From the NCBI GenBank assembly GCA_030765045.1, contig CM060972.1:755001-819000 (forward strand): 64,000 nucleotides of DNA. Direction: 5' to 3'. Numbering within the stretch: position 1 is the first letter of the stretch; each line of letters starts with the position of its first letter. Shown here in pieces: positions 23,220 through 35,200 of the stretch. The stretch comes from Tenodera sinensis. Taxonomy: Eukaryota > Arthropoda > Insecta > Mantodea > Mantidae. Both the position numbers and the translations under genes were made by a program. Below the pieces are notes generated by a model. That model saw only the letters and a list, made by a program, of their open reading frames with translations. It was not told where the DNA came from and ran no database searches.

Positions 23220-26200
23220 GGCTGGTTTCCAGGATGGACTAAACTTGCAATCCAGCATCTCGGTTCAGTGTACTCTTCTCGGAGGAGATGGACAGAGCCT
23301 CCTTTACCCTCCGTTCCCATAAAATTGGAAATCGACCGACTCAGAAAACACAGATTCCAACGCGGTGAACCACCTCCGCACTAGACCGGATGTTTTCTAC
23401 TCGGTACGTACTGGCTGACAGTACATATACTGGTTCCTTCACTCTTGATATTCATTCTTCATCCTGAAGATGGGAGAGATGTACACTCCTGAAACGTCGA
23501 TGTCTTTTCATCACTACACCTGGCTCGAAGCCCGAGAGCATCTTGAATATGTTCGTCGCCAGGGAAGCTTCAAATCGTATTTTCATTTTTGAGTTATGCT
23601 GTCCACAGACAGACAGACACGCACGCGCACACATACACACGCACCCACGCACGTGCGCACACACACACAGACGCACACACAAACTTGTGCATAGATCTTT
23701 CTCTAAAAAATGCTTTTTTTTTATTCAGGGGGTCTCAAAGTGTATATTTCTGGTGAAATCTCAACATCGAATTTTTGAATGGAATACAATACTTCCACTA
23801 CTTACCAGGAGAGAAAGTAAAAGGAAATTGTATTAATCACAAGAAACACTATACATTACATTTAACATGAAAATATCTTAAACACGTGATATTTTAACTA
23901 AAATTTTTGAAGCCATTTATAACAAAATCAAAGTTATGAAAAGTCCCCCATGTGAAAGGTAGTTTGGGGTGGAGGAATTTTTTTCAAAATCTTTGTTTAA
24001 CTTCCTTGAAAGATACTAAACCTGTACTAAGCTGGTATTTATTGAACATCTCATTTTTGAGTTTGTTGTTGTGGAGCTTTTTCTAAAAATGGTCTTTTAT
24101 TTAGTTATTTATTTATTTATTCAGCAAATGTGAAAACATGTATATGGGGTGAAATGTGAAAGTGAATTTTTGGGATGCAATAGTTTAGCTTATGTAGATG
24201 ATAGCAAGCAGTGTATGTGTTACAGGGAACTGTGTATATGTACTATGGTTTGACAAACTTCTATCAGAATCATCGTCGCTATGTCAAATCAAGGGATGAT
24301 AACCAGCTCCTGGGACAACTTGGGGAACCTTCAAGTGACTGTGCACCCTTCGCTACAACACCTGAGGGCAAACCAATAGCACCATGTGGGGCCATTGCAA
24401 ATTCTCTATTTAGTGGTGAGTTTCGTACATACAAGTACATACCCAAGTCATTTCATGTTCTCCTACAAAATCTTGTCTATAGAATTTCAGCAAGCAGTTA
24501 TTCTCTCAGATTCCAGGGCAGCAATTATAGCAATTACTTCCAAGTTATCACCAAAAAACCAAACAATTATAGAATGTTGGAAAATCCCTACCCATCTAAC
24601 AGCACTTCAAAAACACTTTTTTTTTTTTTTTGTGGTGGGGAAAAAGGCTACTTACGCCCTAACCACATGCACGCATGCGAGCGTAAGACTCCTACCCTGG
24701 CTTCGAACCCGGGTAGCCTACTCACAAAAAAAACCCACCGGAAGTCTTGAGGTCGAGGCCTCTATGCTGCAGTACCGCATTAAGCACCTGCGCATTCTGT
24801 GGTGAGAGATGGAAGCTGCCTGCCAGTGGCAGTAACAGCGAGTATTACTGATGTGCCGGAGGGCAAACATGACTTAAGCCCTGAGTGCCCCCCGGTAGTA
24901 ATTAATGGTGATGTGTTTGATAGTTGATGGTGATCTTTTGTGTTTCAGCCATTTGGCATCGTTAGGTGTAGATGGATGTGAGGGATGAGTGAAATGAGCA
25001 TGTTTAGTTTTAAATCTCCACCCGAAGGTTTCGTTTCTTGTCCTTAGAGTTTTTTTTTTTTTTTTTGCTTATAAATTTATTTATTTTTTTTAAATTTTAT
25101 TTTAAGGCCTATAATCTATACTAGAAGTATTTAAGATACGCTTATATAACTAGGTGCAGTTATGGTGACATGATTTACAACTTGTAGAGCTAACTTCTAC
25201 TGTGTCTGTTAATCTTACTTGCTATGGTGGTATTAAGCTGGAGGCTTCGTCATTCATCGTGTACATGATCTTACCTGGTCGTATAAGTGCACACATGGCG
25301 GGCTGTCTGCCTGAAGTGCAGGAACGAGCCTGTGCCACTACCGGGGAGGCCCTCGTCTCCCGGGGTCCGCCTTGGCTAGGTAGCACAAGGACTTGTGAGG
25401 GATTAACTGTAAATATATGTATTTTGTTATGTGTTTGTTGTGTGCTTCCCTTCATCCCCTAACCAGTAATTTCATTGTACTAAATTATTCAGGTATTCCT
25501 GTATGTTGAGTTCAGGTTTGCCTATATTTATAGTGCGATCGAACAATGATAGAGGGCGGAGGTTTTTGTCGCGAGTCATATCATACTCCCCGAGCATTCG
25601 TATTTACTCGTTGAGGTTCTTATTCTTTTTGGCGTACAGGTTGCATGCCAGGTGTTTAATAAACTGCTCGATTGTGAGCATTTTTAGCTCTTCATAGGAG
25701 CCTTTGGCGGTAGTTTTGCAATAATTTGCAGTATTCTATTTTGCATCGTTTGGAGACGCTTTATGTGCGTTTTTGCCGCATATCCCCATAACGGGGCGGC
25801 GTAAGTTAAGATGGGTCGGATCAGCGTCTTATAGAGCGTAAGTCCCATGCGTAGTTTAAGGCTGCTGTTGAGATTAATCAGCGGGTACAGTCTGTTGAGT
25901 TGGCCATTGGCCTTTGCTCTGGCTGCATTAGTATGCTCCCTCCATGTGAGATATTAAAAAAAAAACACCTCGTCTTCCAATGGATACTAGCTCACTGTGG
26001 ACTGAGTGGTAATGAGAAAGCTGATTTTCTTGTACCAGCAGTGTACAGAAATCTATAGTTAATCTACCATATTATGCAGCTAAAAGATTAGTCAACTCTA
26101 AACTCAAAAAAATTATTCCAAAATATTACTATGAAAAATCGAAGAATAAAAGATGGGAACTACTAAACATTCAAACAGTAATTCCTGAGTATCGTCAAAA

Positions 26201-29200
26201 AACGGCAGTGGCAACCTTCAGGTTGATTACAGGACATGATTGTCTGGCAAAACATTTAAACAGAATTGGGATATATTCTTCACCACTCTGTCCTCTATGT
26301 GATCTGCAAGAGGAAATGGACCGAAACCACCTTCAAATATGCCCGGCCACTTCTAGTGCCCCATCCATCAGTGGAAAATATTGGAGAGCAAGAGAAATCC
26401 AGTATTAGCCAACAACAACATTTCACTCTCTGAATCAATGAGACATTGTTGTCAGTTTGGCTGAGGAAGTTTGTAATACTTTCCTAACATCAGCAGTTGT
26501 ATTTGACTACTTACTACAATAAAGTGTACAAATTTAAAATTTCAGTATTAATTATCAGATTAGTAAAAATTTTTGTAGTTATATACTTCCCACAAAAATA
26601 AGTATTGACGTAAAAACACTACAATGTCTTTAGTGGTGCCAAATAGTTTGCAGGCAAACTCTGAATTTGAAAATAGTGTGATTGAATGTTTTCTACCACC
26701 TTTGTGGTGGGTTAGGTCAACAACTCCTCACCGAAGTATTGATGTCTGTCTACACTCCCCAGGTAGTGATCCTTGATCTCCTTGTCAGACCCACCAAGTG
26801 TTCATGTCTGTCTACACTCCCCAGGTACTGATACTTCATCTCCTTGTCAGACTCACCAAGTGTTGATGTCTGTCTACACTCCCCAGGTACTGATCCTTGA
26901 TCTCCTTGTCAGACTCACCAAGTGTTGATGTCTGTCTACACTCCCCAGGTACTGATCCTTGATCTCCTTGTCAGACTCACCAAGTGTTGATGTCTGTCTA
27001 CACTCCCCAGGTACTGATACTTCATCTCCTTGTCAGACTCACCAAGTGTTGATGTCTGTCTACACTCCCCAGGTAGTGATCCTTGATCTCCTTGTCAGAC
27101 TCACCAAGTGTTGATGTCTGTCTACACTCCCCAGGTACTGATCCTTGATCTCCTTGTCAGACTCACCAAGTGTTGATGTCTGTCTACACTCCCCAGGTAC
27201 TGATCCTTGATCTCCTTGTCAGACTCACCAAGTGTTGATGTCTGTCTACACTCCCCAGGTAGTGATCCTTGATCTCCTTGTCAGACTCATCAAGTGTTGA
27301 TGTCTGTCTACACTCCCCAGGTACTGATACTTGATCTCCTTGTCAGACTCACCAAGTGTTGATGTCTGTCTACACTCCCCAGGTACTGATCCTTGATCTC
27401 CTTGTCAGACTCATCAAGTGTTGATGTTTGTCTACACTCCCCAGGTAGTGATCCTTGATCTCCTTGTCAGACTCACCAAGTGTTGATGTCTGTCTACACT
27501 CCCCAGGTAGTGATTCTTGATCTCCTTGTCAGACTCACCAAGTGTTGATGTCTGTCTACACTCCCCAGGTAGTGATCCTTGATCTCCTTGTCAGACTCAC
27601 CAAGTGTTGATGTCTGTCTACACTCCCCAGGTAGTGATCCTTGATCTCCTTGTCAGACTCACCAAGTGTTGATGTCTGTCTACACTCCCCAGGTAGTGAT
27701 TCTTGATCTCCTTGTCAGACCCACCAAGTGTTGATGTCTGTCTACACTCCCCAGGTAGTGATCCTTGATCTCCTTGTCAGACTCACCAAGTGTTGATGTC
27801 TGTCTACACTCCCCAGGTAGTGATCCTTGATCTCCTTGTCAGACTCACCAAGTGTTGATGTCTGTCTACACTCCCCAGGTAGTGATTCTTGATCTCCTTG
27901 TCAGACCCACCAAGTGTTGATGTCTGTCTACACTCCCCAGGTAGTGATCCTTGATCTCCTTGTCAGACTCATCAAGTGTTGATGTCTGTCTACACTCCCC
28001 AGGTACTGATACTTGATCTCCTTGTCAGACTCATCAAGTGTTGATGTCTGTCTACACTTCCCAGGTACTGATACTTGATCTCCTTGTCAGTCTCACCAAG
28101 TGTTGATGTCTGTCTACACTCCCCAGGTAGTGATTCTTGATCTCCTTGTCAGTCTCACCAAGTGTTGATGTCTGTCTACACTCCCCAGGTAGTGATCCTT
28201 GATCTCCTTGTCAGACTCATCAAGTGTTGATGTCTGTCTACACTTCCCAGGTACTGATACTTGATCTCCTTGTCAGACTCATCAAGTGTTGATGTCTGTC
28301 TACACTCCCCAGGTAGTGATCCTTGATCTCCTTGTCAGTCTCACCAAGTGTTGATGTCTGTCTACACTCCCCAGGTACTGATCCTTGATCTCCTTGTCAG
28401 ACCCACCAAGTGTTGATGTCTGTCTACACTCCCCAGGTACTGATCCTTGATCTCCTTGTCAGACTCACCAAGTGTTGATGTCTGTCTACACTCCCCAGGT
28501 AGTGATTCTTGATCTCCTTGTCAGTCTCACCAAGTGTTGATGTCTGTCTACACTCCCCAGGTAGTGATCCTTGATCTCCTTGTCAGACTCATCAAGTGTT
28601 GATGTCTGTCTACACTTCCCAGGTACTGATCCTTGATCTCCTTGTCAGACTCACCAAGTGTTGATGTCTGTCTACACTCCCCAGGTAGTGATTCTTGATC
28701 TCCTTGTCAGTCTCACCAAGTGTTGATGTCTGTCTACACTCCCCAGGTAGTGATCCTTGATCTCCTTGTCAGACTCATCAAGTGTTGATGTCTGTCTACA
28801 CTTCCCAGGTACTGATACTTGATCTCCTTGTCAGACTCATCAAGTGTTGATGTCTGTCTACACTCCCCAGGTAGTGATCCTTGATCTCCTTGTCAGTCTC
28901 ACCAAGTGTTGATGTCTGTCTACACTCCCCAGGTACTGATCCTTGATCTCCTTGTCAGACCCACCAAGTGTTGATGTCTGTCTACACTCCCCATACTGAT
29001 CCTTGATCTCCTTGTCAGACTCACCAAGTGTTGATGTCTGTCTACACTCCCCAGGTAGTGATCCTTGATCTCCTTGTCAGACTCACCAAGTGTTGATGTC
29101 TGTCTACACTCCCCAGGTACTGATCCTTGCTCTCCTTGTCAGACTCACCAAGTGTTGATGTCTGTCTACACTCCCCAGGTAGTGATCCTTGATCTCCTTG

Positions 29201-32200
29201 TCAGACCCACCAAGTGTTGATCTCTGTCTACACTCCCCAGGTAGTGATGCTTGATCTCCTTGTCAGACTCACCAAGTGTTGATGTCTGTCTACACTCCCC
29301 AGGTAGTGATCCTTGATCTCCTTGTCAGACTCACCAAGTGTTGATGTCTGTCTACACTCCCCAGGTACTGATCCTTGATCTCCTTGTCAGACTCACCAAG
29401 TGTTGATGTCTGTCTACACTCCCCAGGTACTGATCCTTGATCTCCTTGTCAGACTCACCAAGTGTTGATGTCTGTCTACACTCCCCAGATACTGATCCTT
29501 GATCTCCTTGTCAGACTCACCAAGTGTTGATGTCTGTCTACACTCCCCAGATAGTGATCCTTGATCTCCTTGTCAGACTCACCAAGTGTTGATGTCTGTC
29601 TACACTCCCCAGGTACTGATCCTTGATCTCCTTGTCAGACTCACCAAGTGTTGATGTCTGTCTACACTCCCCAGGTACTGATCCTTGCTCTCCTTGTCAG
29701 ACTCACCAAGTGTTGATGTCTGTCTACACTCCCCAGATACTGATCCTTGCTCTCCTTGTCAGAGTCACCAAGTGTTGATGTCTGTCTACACTCCCCAGAT
29801 ACTGATCCTTGCTCTCCTTGTCAGAGTCACCAAGTGTTGATGTCTGTCTACACTCCCCAGGTAGTGATCCTTGATCTCCTTGTCAGACTCACCAAGTGTT
29901 GATGTCTGTCTACACTCCCCAGGTAGTGATCCTTGATCTCCTTGTCAGACTCGCCAAGTGTTGATGTCTGTCTACACTCCCCAGGTAGTGATCCTTGATC
30001 TCCTTGTCAGACTCACCAAGTGTTGATGTCTGTCTACACTCCCCAGGTACTGATCCTTGATCTCCTTGTCAGACTCACCAAGTGTTGATGTCTGTCTACA
30101 CTCCCCACGTACTGATCCTTGATCTCCTTGTCTGACTCACCAAGTGTTGATGTCTGTCTACACTCCCCAGGTAGTGATCCTTGATCTCCTTGTCAGACTC
30201 ACCAAGTGTTGATGTCTGTCTACACTCCCCAGGTAGTGATCCTTGATCTCCTTGTCAGACTCACCAAGTGTTGATGTCTGTCTGCACTCCCCAGGTACTG
30301 ATCCTTGATCTCCTTGTCAGACTCACCAAGTGTTGATGTCTGTCTACACTCCCCAGGTAGTGATGCTTGATCTCCTTGTCAGACTCACCAAGTGTTGATG
30401 TCTGTCTACACTCCCCAGGTACTGATACTTGATCTCCTTGTCAGACTCGCCAAGTGTTGATGTCTGTCTACACTCCCCAGGTAGTGATCCTTGATCTCCT
30501 TGTCTGACTCACCAAGTGTTGATGTCTGTCTACACTCCCCAGGTAGTGATCCTTGATCTCCTTGTTAGACTCACCAAGTGTTGATGTCTGTCTACACTCC
30601 CCAGGTAGTGATCCTTGATCTCCTTGTCAGACTCACCAAGTGTTGATGTCTGTCTACACTCCCCAGGTAGTGATCCTTGATCTCCTTGTCAGACTCGCCA
30701 AGTGTTGATGTCTGTCTACACTCCCCAGGTAGTGATCCTTGATCTCCTTGTCAGACTCACCAAGTGTTGATGTCTGTCTACACTCCCCAGGTACTGATCC
30801 TTGATCTCCTTGTCAGACTCACCAAGTGTTGATGTCTGTCTACACTCCCCAGGTACTGATCCTTGGTCTCCTTGTCAGACCCACCAAGTGTTGATCTCTG
30901 TCTACACTCCCCAGGTACTGATCCTTGATCTCCTTGTCAGACTCACCAAGTGTTGATGTCTGTCTACACTCCCCAGGTAGAGATCCTTGATCTCCTTGTC
31001 AGACTCACCAAGTGTTCATGTCTGTCTACACTCCCCAGGTAGTGATCCTTGATCTCCTTGTCAGACTCACCAAGTGTTCATGTCTGTCTACACTCCCCAG
31101 GTAGTGATCCTTGATCTCCTTGTCAGACTCACCAAGTGTTGATGTCTGTCTACACTCCCCAGGTAGTGATCCTTGATCTCCTTGTCTGACCCACCAAGTG
31201 TTGATCTCTGTCTACACTCCCCAGGTAGTGATCCTTGATCTCCTTGTCAGACTCACCAGGTGTTGATGTTTGTCTACACTCCCCAGGTAGTGATCCTTGA
31301 TCTCCTTGTCAGACTCACCAAGTGTTGATCTCTGTCTACACTCCCCAGGTACTGATCCTTGATCTCCTTGTCAGACTCACCAAGTGTTGATGTCTGTCTA
31401 CACTCCCCAGGTAGAGATCCTTGATCTCCTTGTCAGACTCACCAGGTGTTGATGTTTGTCTACACTCCCCAGGTAGTGATCCTTGATCTCCTTGTCAGAC
31501 CCACCAAGTGTTGATCTCTGTCTACACTCCCCAGGTACTGATCCTTGATCTCCTTGTCAGACTCACCAAGTGTTGATGTCTGTCTACACTCCCCAGGTAG
31601 AGATCCTTGATCTCCTTGTCAGACTCACCAAGTGTTCATGTCTGTCTACACTCCCCAGGTAGTGATCCTTGATCTCCTTGTCAGACTCACCAAGTGTTCA
31701 TGTCTGTCTACACTCCCCAGGTAGTGATCCTTGATCTCCTTGTCAGACTCACCAAGTGTTGATGTCTGTCTACACTCCCCAGGTAGTGATCCTTGATCTC
31801 CTTGTCTGACCCACCAAGTGTTGATCTCTGTCTACACTCCCCAGGTAGTGATCCTTGATCTCCTTGTCAGACTCACCAGGTGTTGATGTCTGTCTACACT
31901 CCCCAGGTAGTGATCCTTGATCTCCTTGTCAGACTCACCAAGTGTTGATGTCTGTCTACACTCCCCAGGTACTGATTCTTGATCTCCTTGTCAGACTCAC
32001 CAAGTGTTGATGTTTGTCTACACTCCCCAGGTACTGATCCTTGATCTCCTTGTCAGACTCACCAAGTGTTCATGTCTGTCTACACTCCCCAGGTACTGAT
32101 CCTTGATCTCCTTGTCAGACTCACCAGGTGTTGATGTTTGTCTACACTCCCCAGGTAGTGATCCTTGATCTCCTTGTCAGACTCACCAAGTGCTGATGTC

Positions 32201-35200
32201 TGTCTACACTCCCCAGGTAGTGATCCTTGATCTCCTTGTCAGACTCACCAAGTGTTGATGTCTGTCTACACTCCCCAGGTACTGATCCTTGATCTCCTTG
32301 TCAGACTCACCAAGTGTTGATGTCTGTCTACACTCCCCAGGTACTGATCCATGATCTCCTTGTCAGACTCACCAAGTGCTGATGTCTGTCTACACTCCCC
32401 AGGTAGTGATCCTTGATCTCCTTGTCAGACCCACCAAGTGTTGATGTCTGTCTACACTCCCCAGGTTCTGATCCTTGATGTCCTTGTCAGACTCACCAAG
32501 TATTTAATGGCATCTAGGTATATCATCTCAGTGTGGAGTCCCTGTTGACATCACGAGGCAGAGTACATCCCAGACCAGATCTCCCAGCAGGGAAAAACCC
32601 TCAGGCCAGTACCAGGGATTGAACCTGGTTCTTCCATGCCAGAGGCAGGTGCACTACAGAAGTAGTCCATAATGGAATTTTAAACTGGCAGCATGCTAAC
32701 AGAATTTATATTGTGAGAAATGAGAATTCCAGTTAATTTGTATGTTAGTTTATTTTCTCTGAAGCTGGATCACAATTTGTGACACAGTTGGTAATTTACA
32801 ACCTTGAAAGACAAGCACTGCTCAACTGTTGAACTCACCTTGACTTTCCACTGGGTCTGTGACAGCGACTGTTCTGCACATAGCCACCTATTGTTGTGCT
32901 TTGTCAGATAGCTGACCTTGATCACATGCCCTGACAAAATTATGTGTTATATTTATGGAACAATTATTCAAATATGTTTTATATTTGCTTTTACTGAATT
33001 TAGTGTAAAGTGTTATACTCATTTACTTGTTTACAGTAAAAAACGGTAAAACTGTAAAATAGTTCATATCAACTTTAGTCTAAAGAGTTATTACATGATT
33101 TACCCCTTCATTGACACCAATAATAATAATCCCTAGGACATATGCTCTATGCAGAGGTTACCCTCATCGCCCAGCTGCTGCGTCCTCCAGCCACAGCTAA
33201 GGCCGCGGAGGAGTGCAGGTTGGGGGACGCGTAGGGATGCTACCTTTCTATCAGGATAGCTCCTCATTTGGACCCTCAGGGACCTAAGGAGGCTGAGTGC
33301 ACCAGACCTCCCATGCCAGTACTGGGGATCGAACCAGGGGCAGTGACACCAATAATAAACAATTGTTATCCCTAAATACAGACGTATCTACAGTTTGTCA
33401 GAAATGAGATGTGTCTCTGGATGTCATGCAACAAATGCATTCTTACATAAAAATATTATGTATATTTAGACTTATTTGCTGCACATACAGATTGGTCAAG
33501 AGTGTCTCTATCTCTTTGTGTGGGTACATTTAAAGTTGGTGGTTTATGTGACTGTGTTAAACCAAATATGAAACACTCGAGACAGTACGTCAAAGTCACT
33601 CAGAGCAAGTTTTGTAATCTTCAGTTTTGTCTTGTATGACTGTGGCTACTTTTGGAAGCAAAACTCAACATACATGTTTCACTTGTCATAAAAATATCTT
33701 TAACATGTCATACTTTAATCAAAGTTATTACAGTCATTTTTGAAAAAACAAAATTTTTGAAACATTTTGTACATTAAGGATAGTTTTGAATGGAGGGATT
33801 TTTTTGTAAAGTTTATTGCATTCTTATAAGCTGTTGAACTTAAGTAGAAAATTTGGTGTTTAAGTGACTATACATTTTTGAGTTATTGTATTGAGAGACA
33901 GACACACACACATACATGGGACCTTGGGAATGTTGACATGATATGTTTGTGTAATATTGTGGCATGTGCTGGGTTTGATGGCCTTATCAATAATACACTT
34001 CATGTTAATTTGTCAGCAACCAGCTGTATTCTAGTCCACATTGTTGACATATGAAATATTTTTTGTTACAGATACGTTGCAAATAGAATATCAGGGAAAT
34101 ATGCTGAATTTACTTAGAACTGGAATAGCATGGCCATCGGACAAGGCCATCAAGTTCCACAACCCAGAAGGAAACCTTTCTGTTGGTAAGATTACTTTCT
34201 TGAGTATTTGGAAAGTGCAGGTTTTACGTATAATGTCCATCACTGCCATACCAGTAGGCTGCCTCACAGCAACGGGAATAGTGTACATTGCACATGCTTT
34301 GGACCTGCCCTCCAATAATGCCAACATAAAAACAGGTTAACCAATGCTTTTGATACAGTGAAGATCTAAACATGAAGGTATAGATACTGTCTCATAAGTA
34401 ATGTCGTTTTTTAAGAAAAAACAATTATTTGAAATGTGTTCTGACAAGCAATCAACTAATCTTGAAAGTACAGAGCATTAGATTCTATGGTCTTGAGCCT
34501 CTTTCAGCAAGGTTTATTATCCCATGATGGTATCAGTCTCTGTTTTTTGATGTGAAGAATTCGATGAGACCCACTTGCACTGCTTTACTGTTGCCACAAT
34601 TTCTTCTATGTAGAAAATGGGCCATGGATTGAAAAAGATGATAATCTGATGGTGCAAGATCAGGGCTGTATGCTGGGTGTGGTAGAAGTTCGATTCCTCC
34701 CAATTCCTGAAGTTTTTACATGATTGTACGTGCAGCAAATCTAACAAATGATCAACTTAAATACTTCAATTTTACTGGTTTTCTGCTACACCTACTACCC
34801 AAAAACAGACAGATAAGTAGTGGAATATTAGTTGGAGTCAAAAAGGATATTGAATCCTCCTTTCAAATTGTTAAAGAAATGGATAACACTGATAAAGCTG
34901 AATTAATAAAGCTAAATTTTTGGGATAACAAAATACATCTTCATTTATACAGTATTTACAATCCTCCCAGGAATGAACCAGATCTCTCACTTATTGAACA
35001 ATTAAATAAAACAATCATAATTGGGGATTTCAATGCCCATTTCAAAAGATGGGGTTATGAAAAAGTGGATTCTACAGGGCAGATAGTGGAAGAATTTTTG
35101 AATACCACAACCTTTGAAATGATTTATGATAAAGAAGATCCCAAAACCTTCATACATTACTCTGGAGCAGGCAGTAACCCAGACCTCTTATTAGCTACAA

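Larger units (their letters stand above)
22976..23823. mobile_element. Repeat E element with long terminal inverted repeats
   Basis: The left end TTTTACTTTCTCTACTGGTA..CCACCCAAAAATTCGATGT is mirrored at the right end (ACATCGAATTTTTGAATGG ... CTTACCAGGAGAGAAAGTAA) over about 120 bp. Inside are a GT microsatellite (23100-23217), Penelope-like terminal sequence with a hammerhead-like motif (23460-23502), and an AC-rich microsatellite (23600-23680). No transposase. It sits whole inside a 1.6-kb CDC50 intron. Confidence 0.7.

Noticed and set aside
23008..23322. Open frames rich in Cys-Val or Thr-His over the GT microsatellite
   Set aside because: Simple-repeat translation on both strands; not genes.
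26725..32501. CRISPR-like array
   Set aside because: Units are directly tandem with no unique spacers and period 62 throughout; this is a minisatellite in a eukaryotic intron.
34186..34340. Reading on from the CDC50 exon into ILSIWKVQVLRIMS-like sequence to a stop at 34340
   Set aside because: This is intron read-through after the GTAAGA donor; the next exon continues the family sequence in correct phase.
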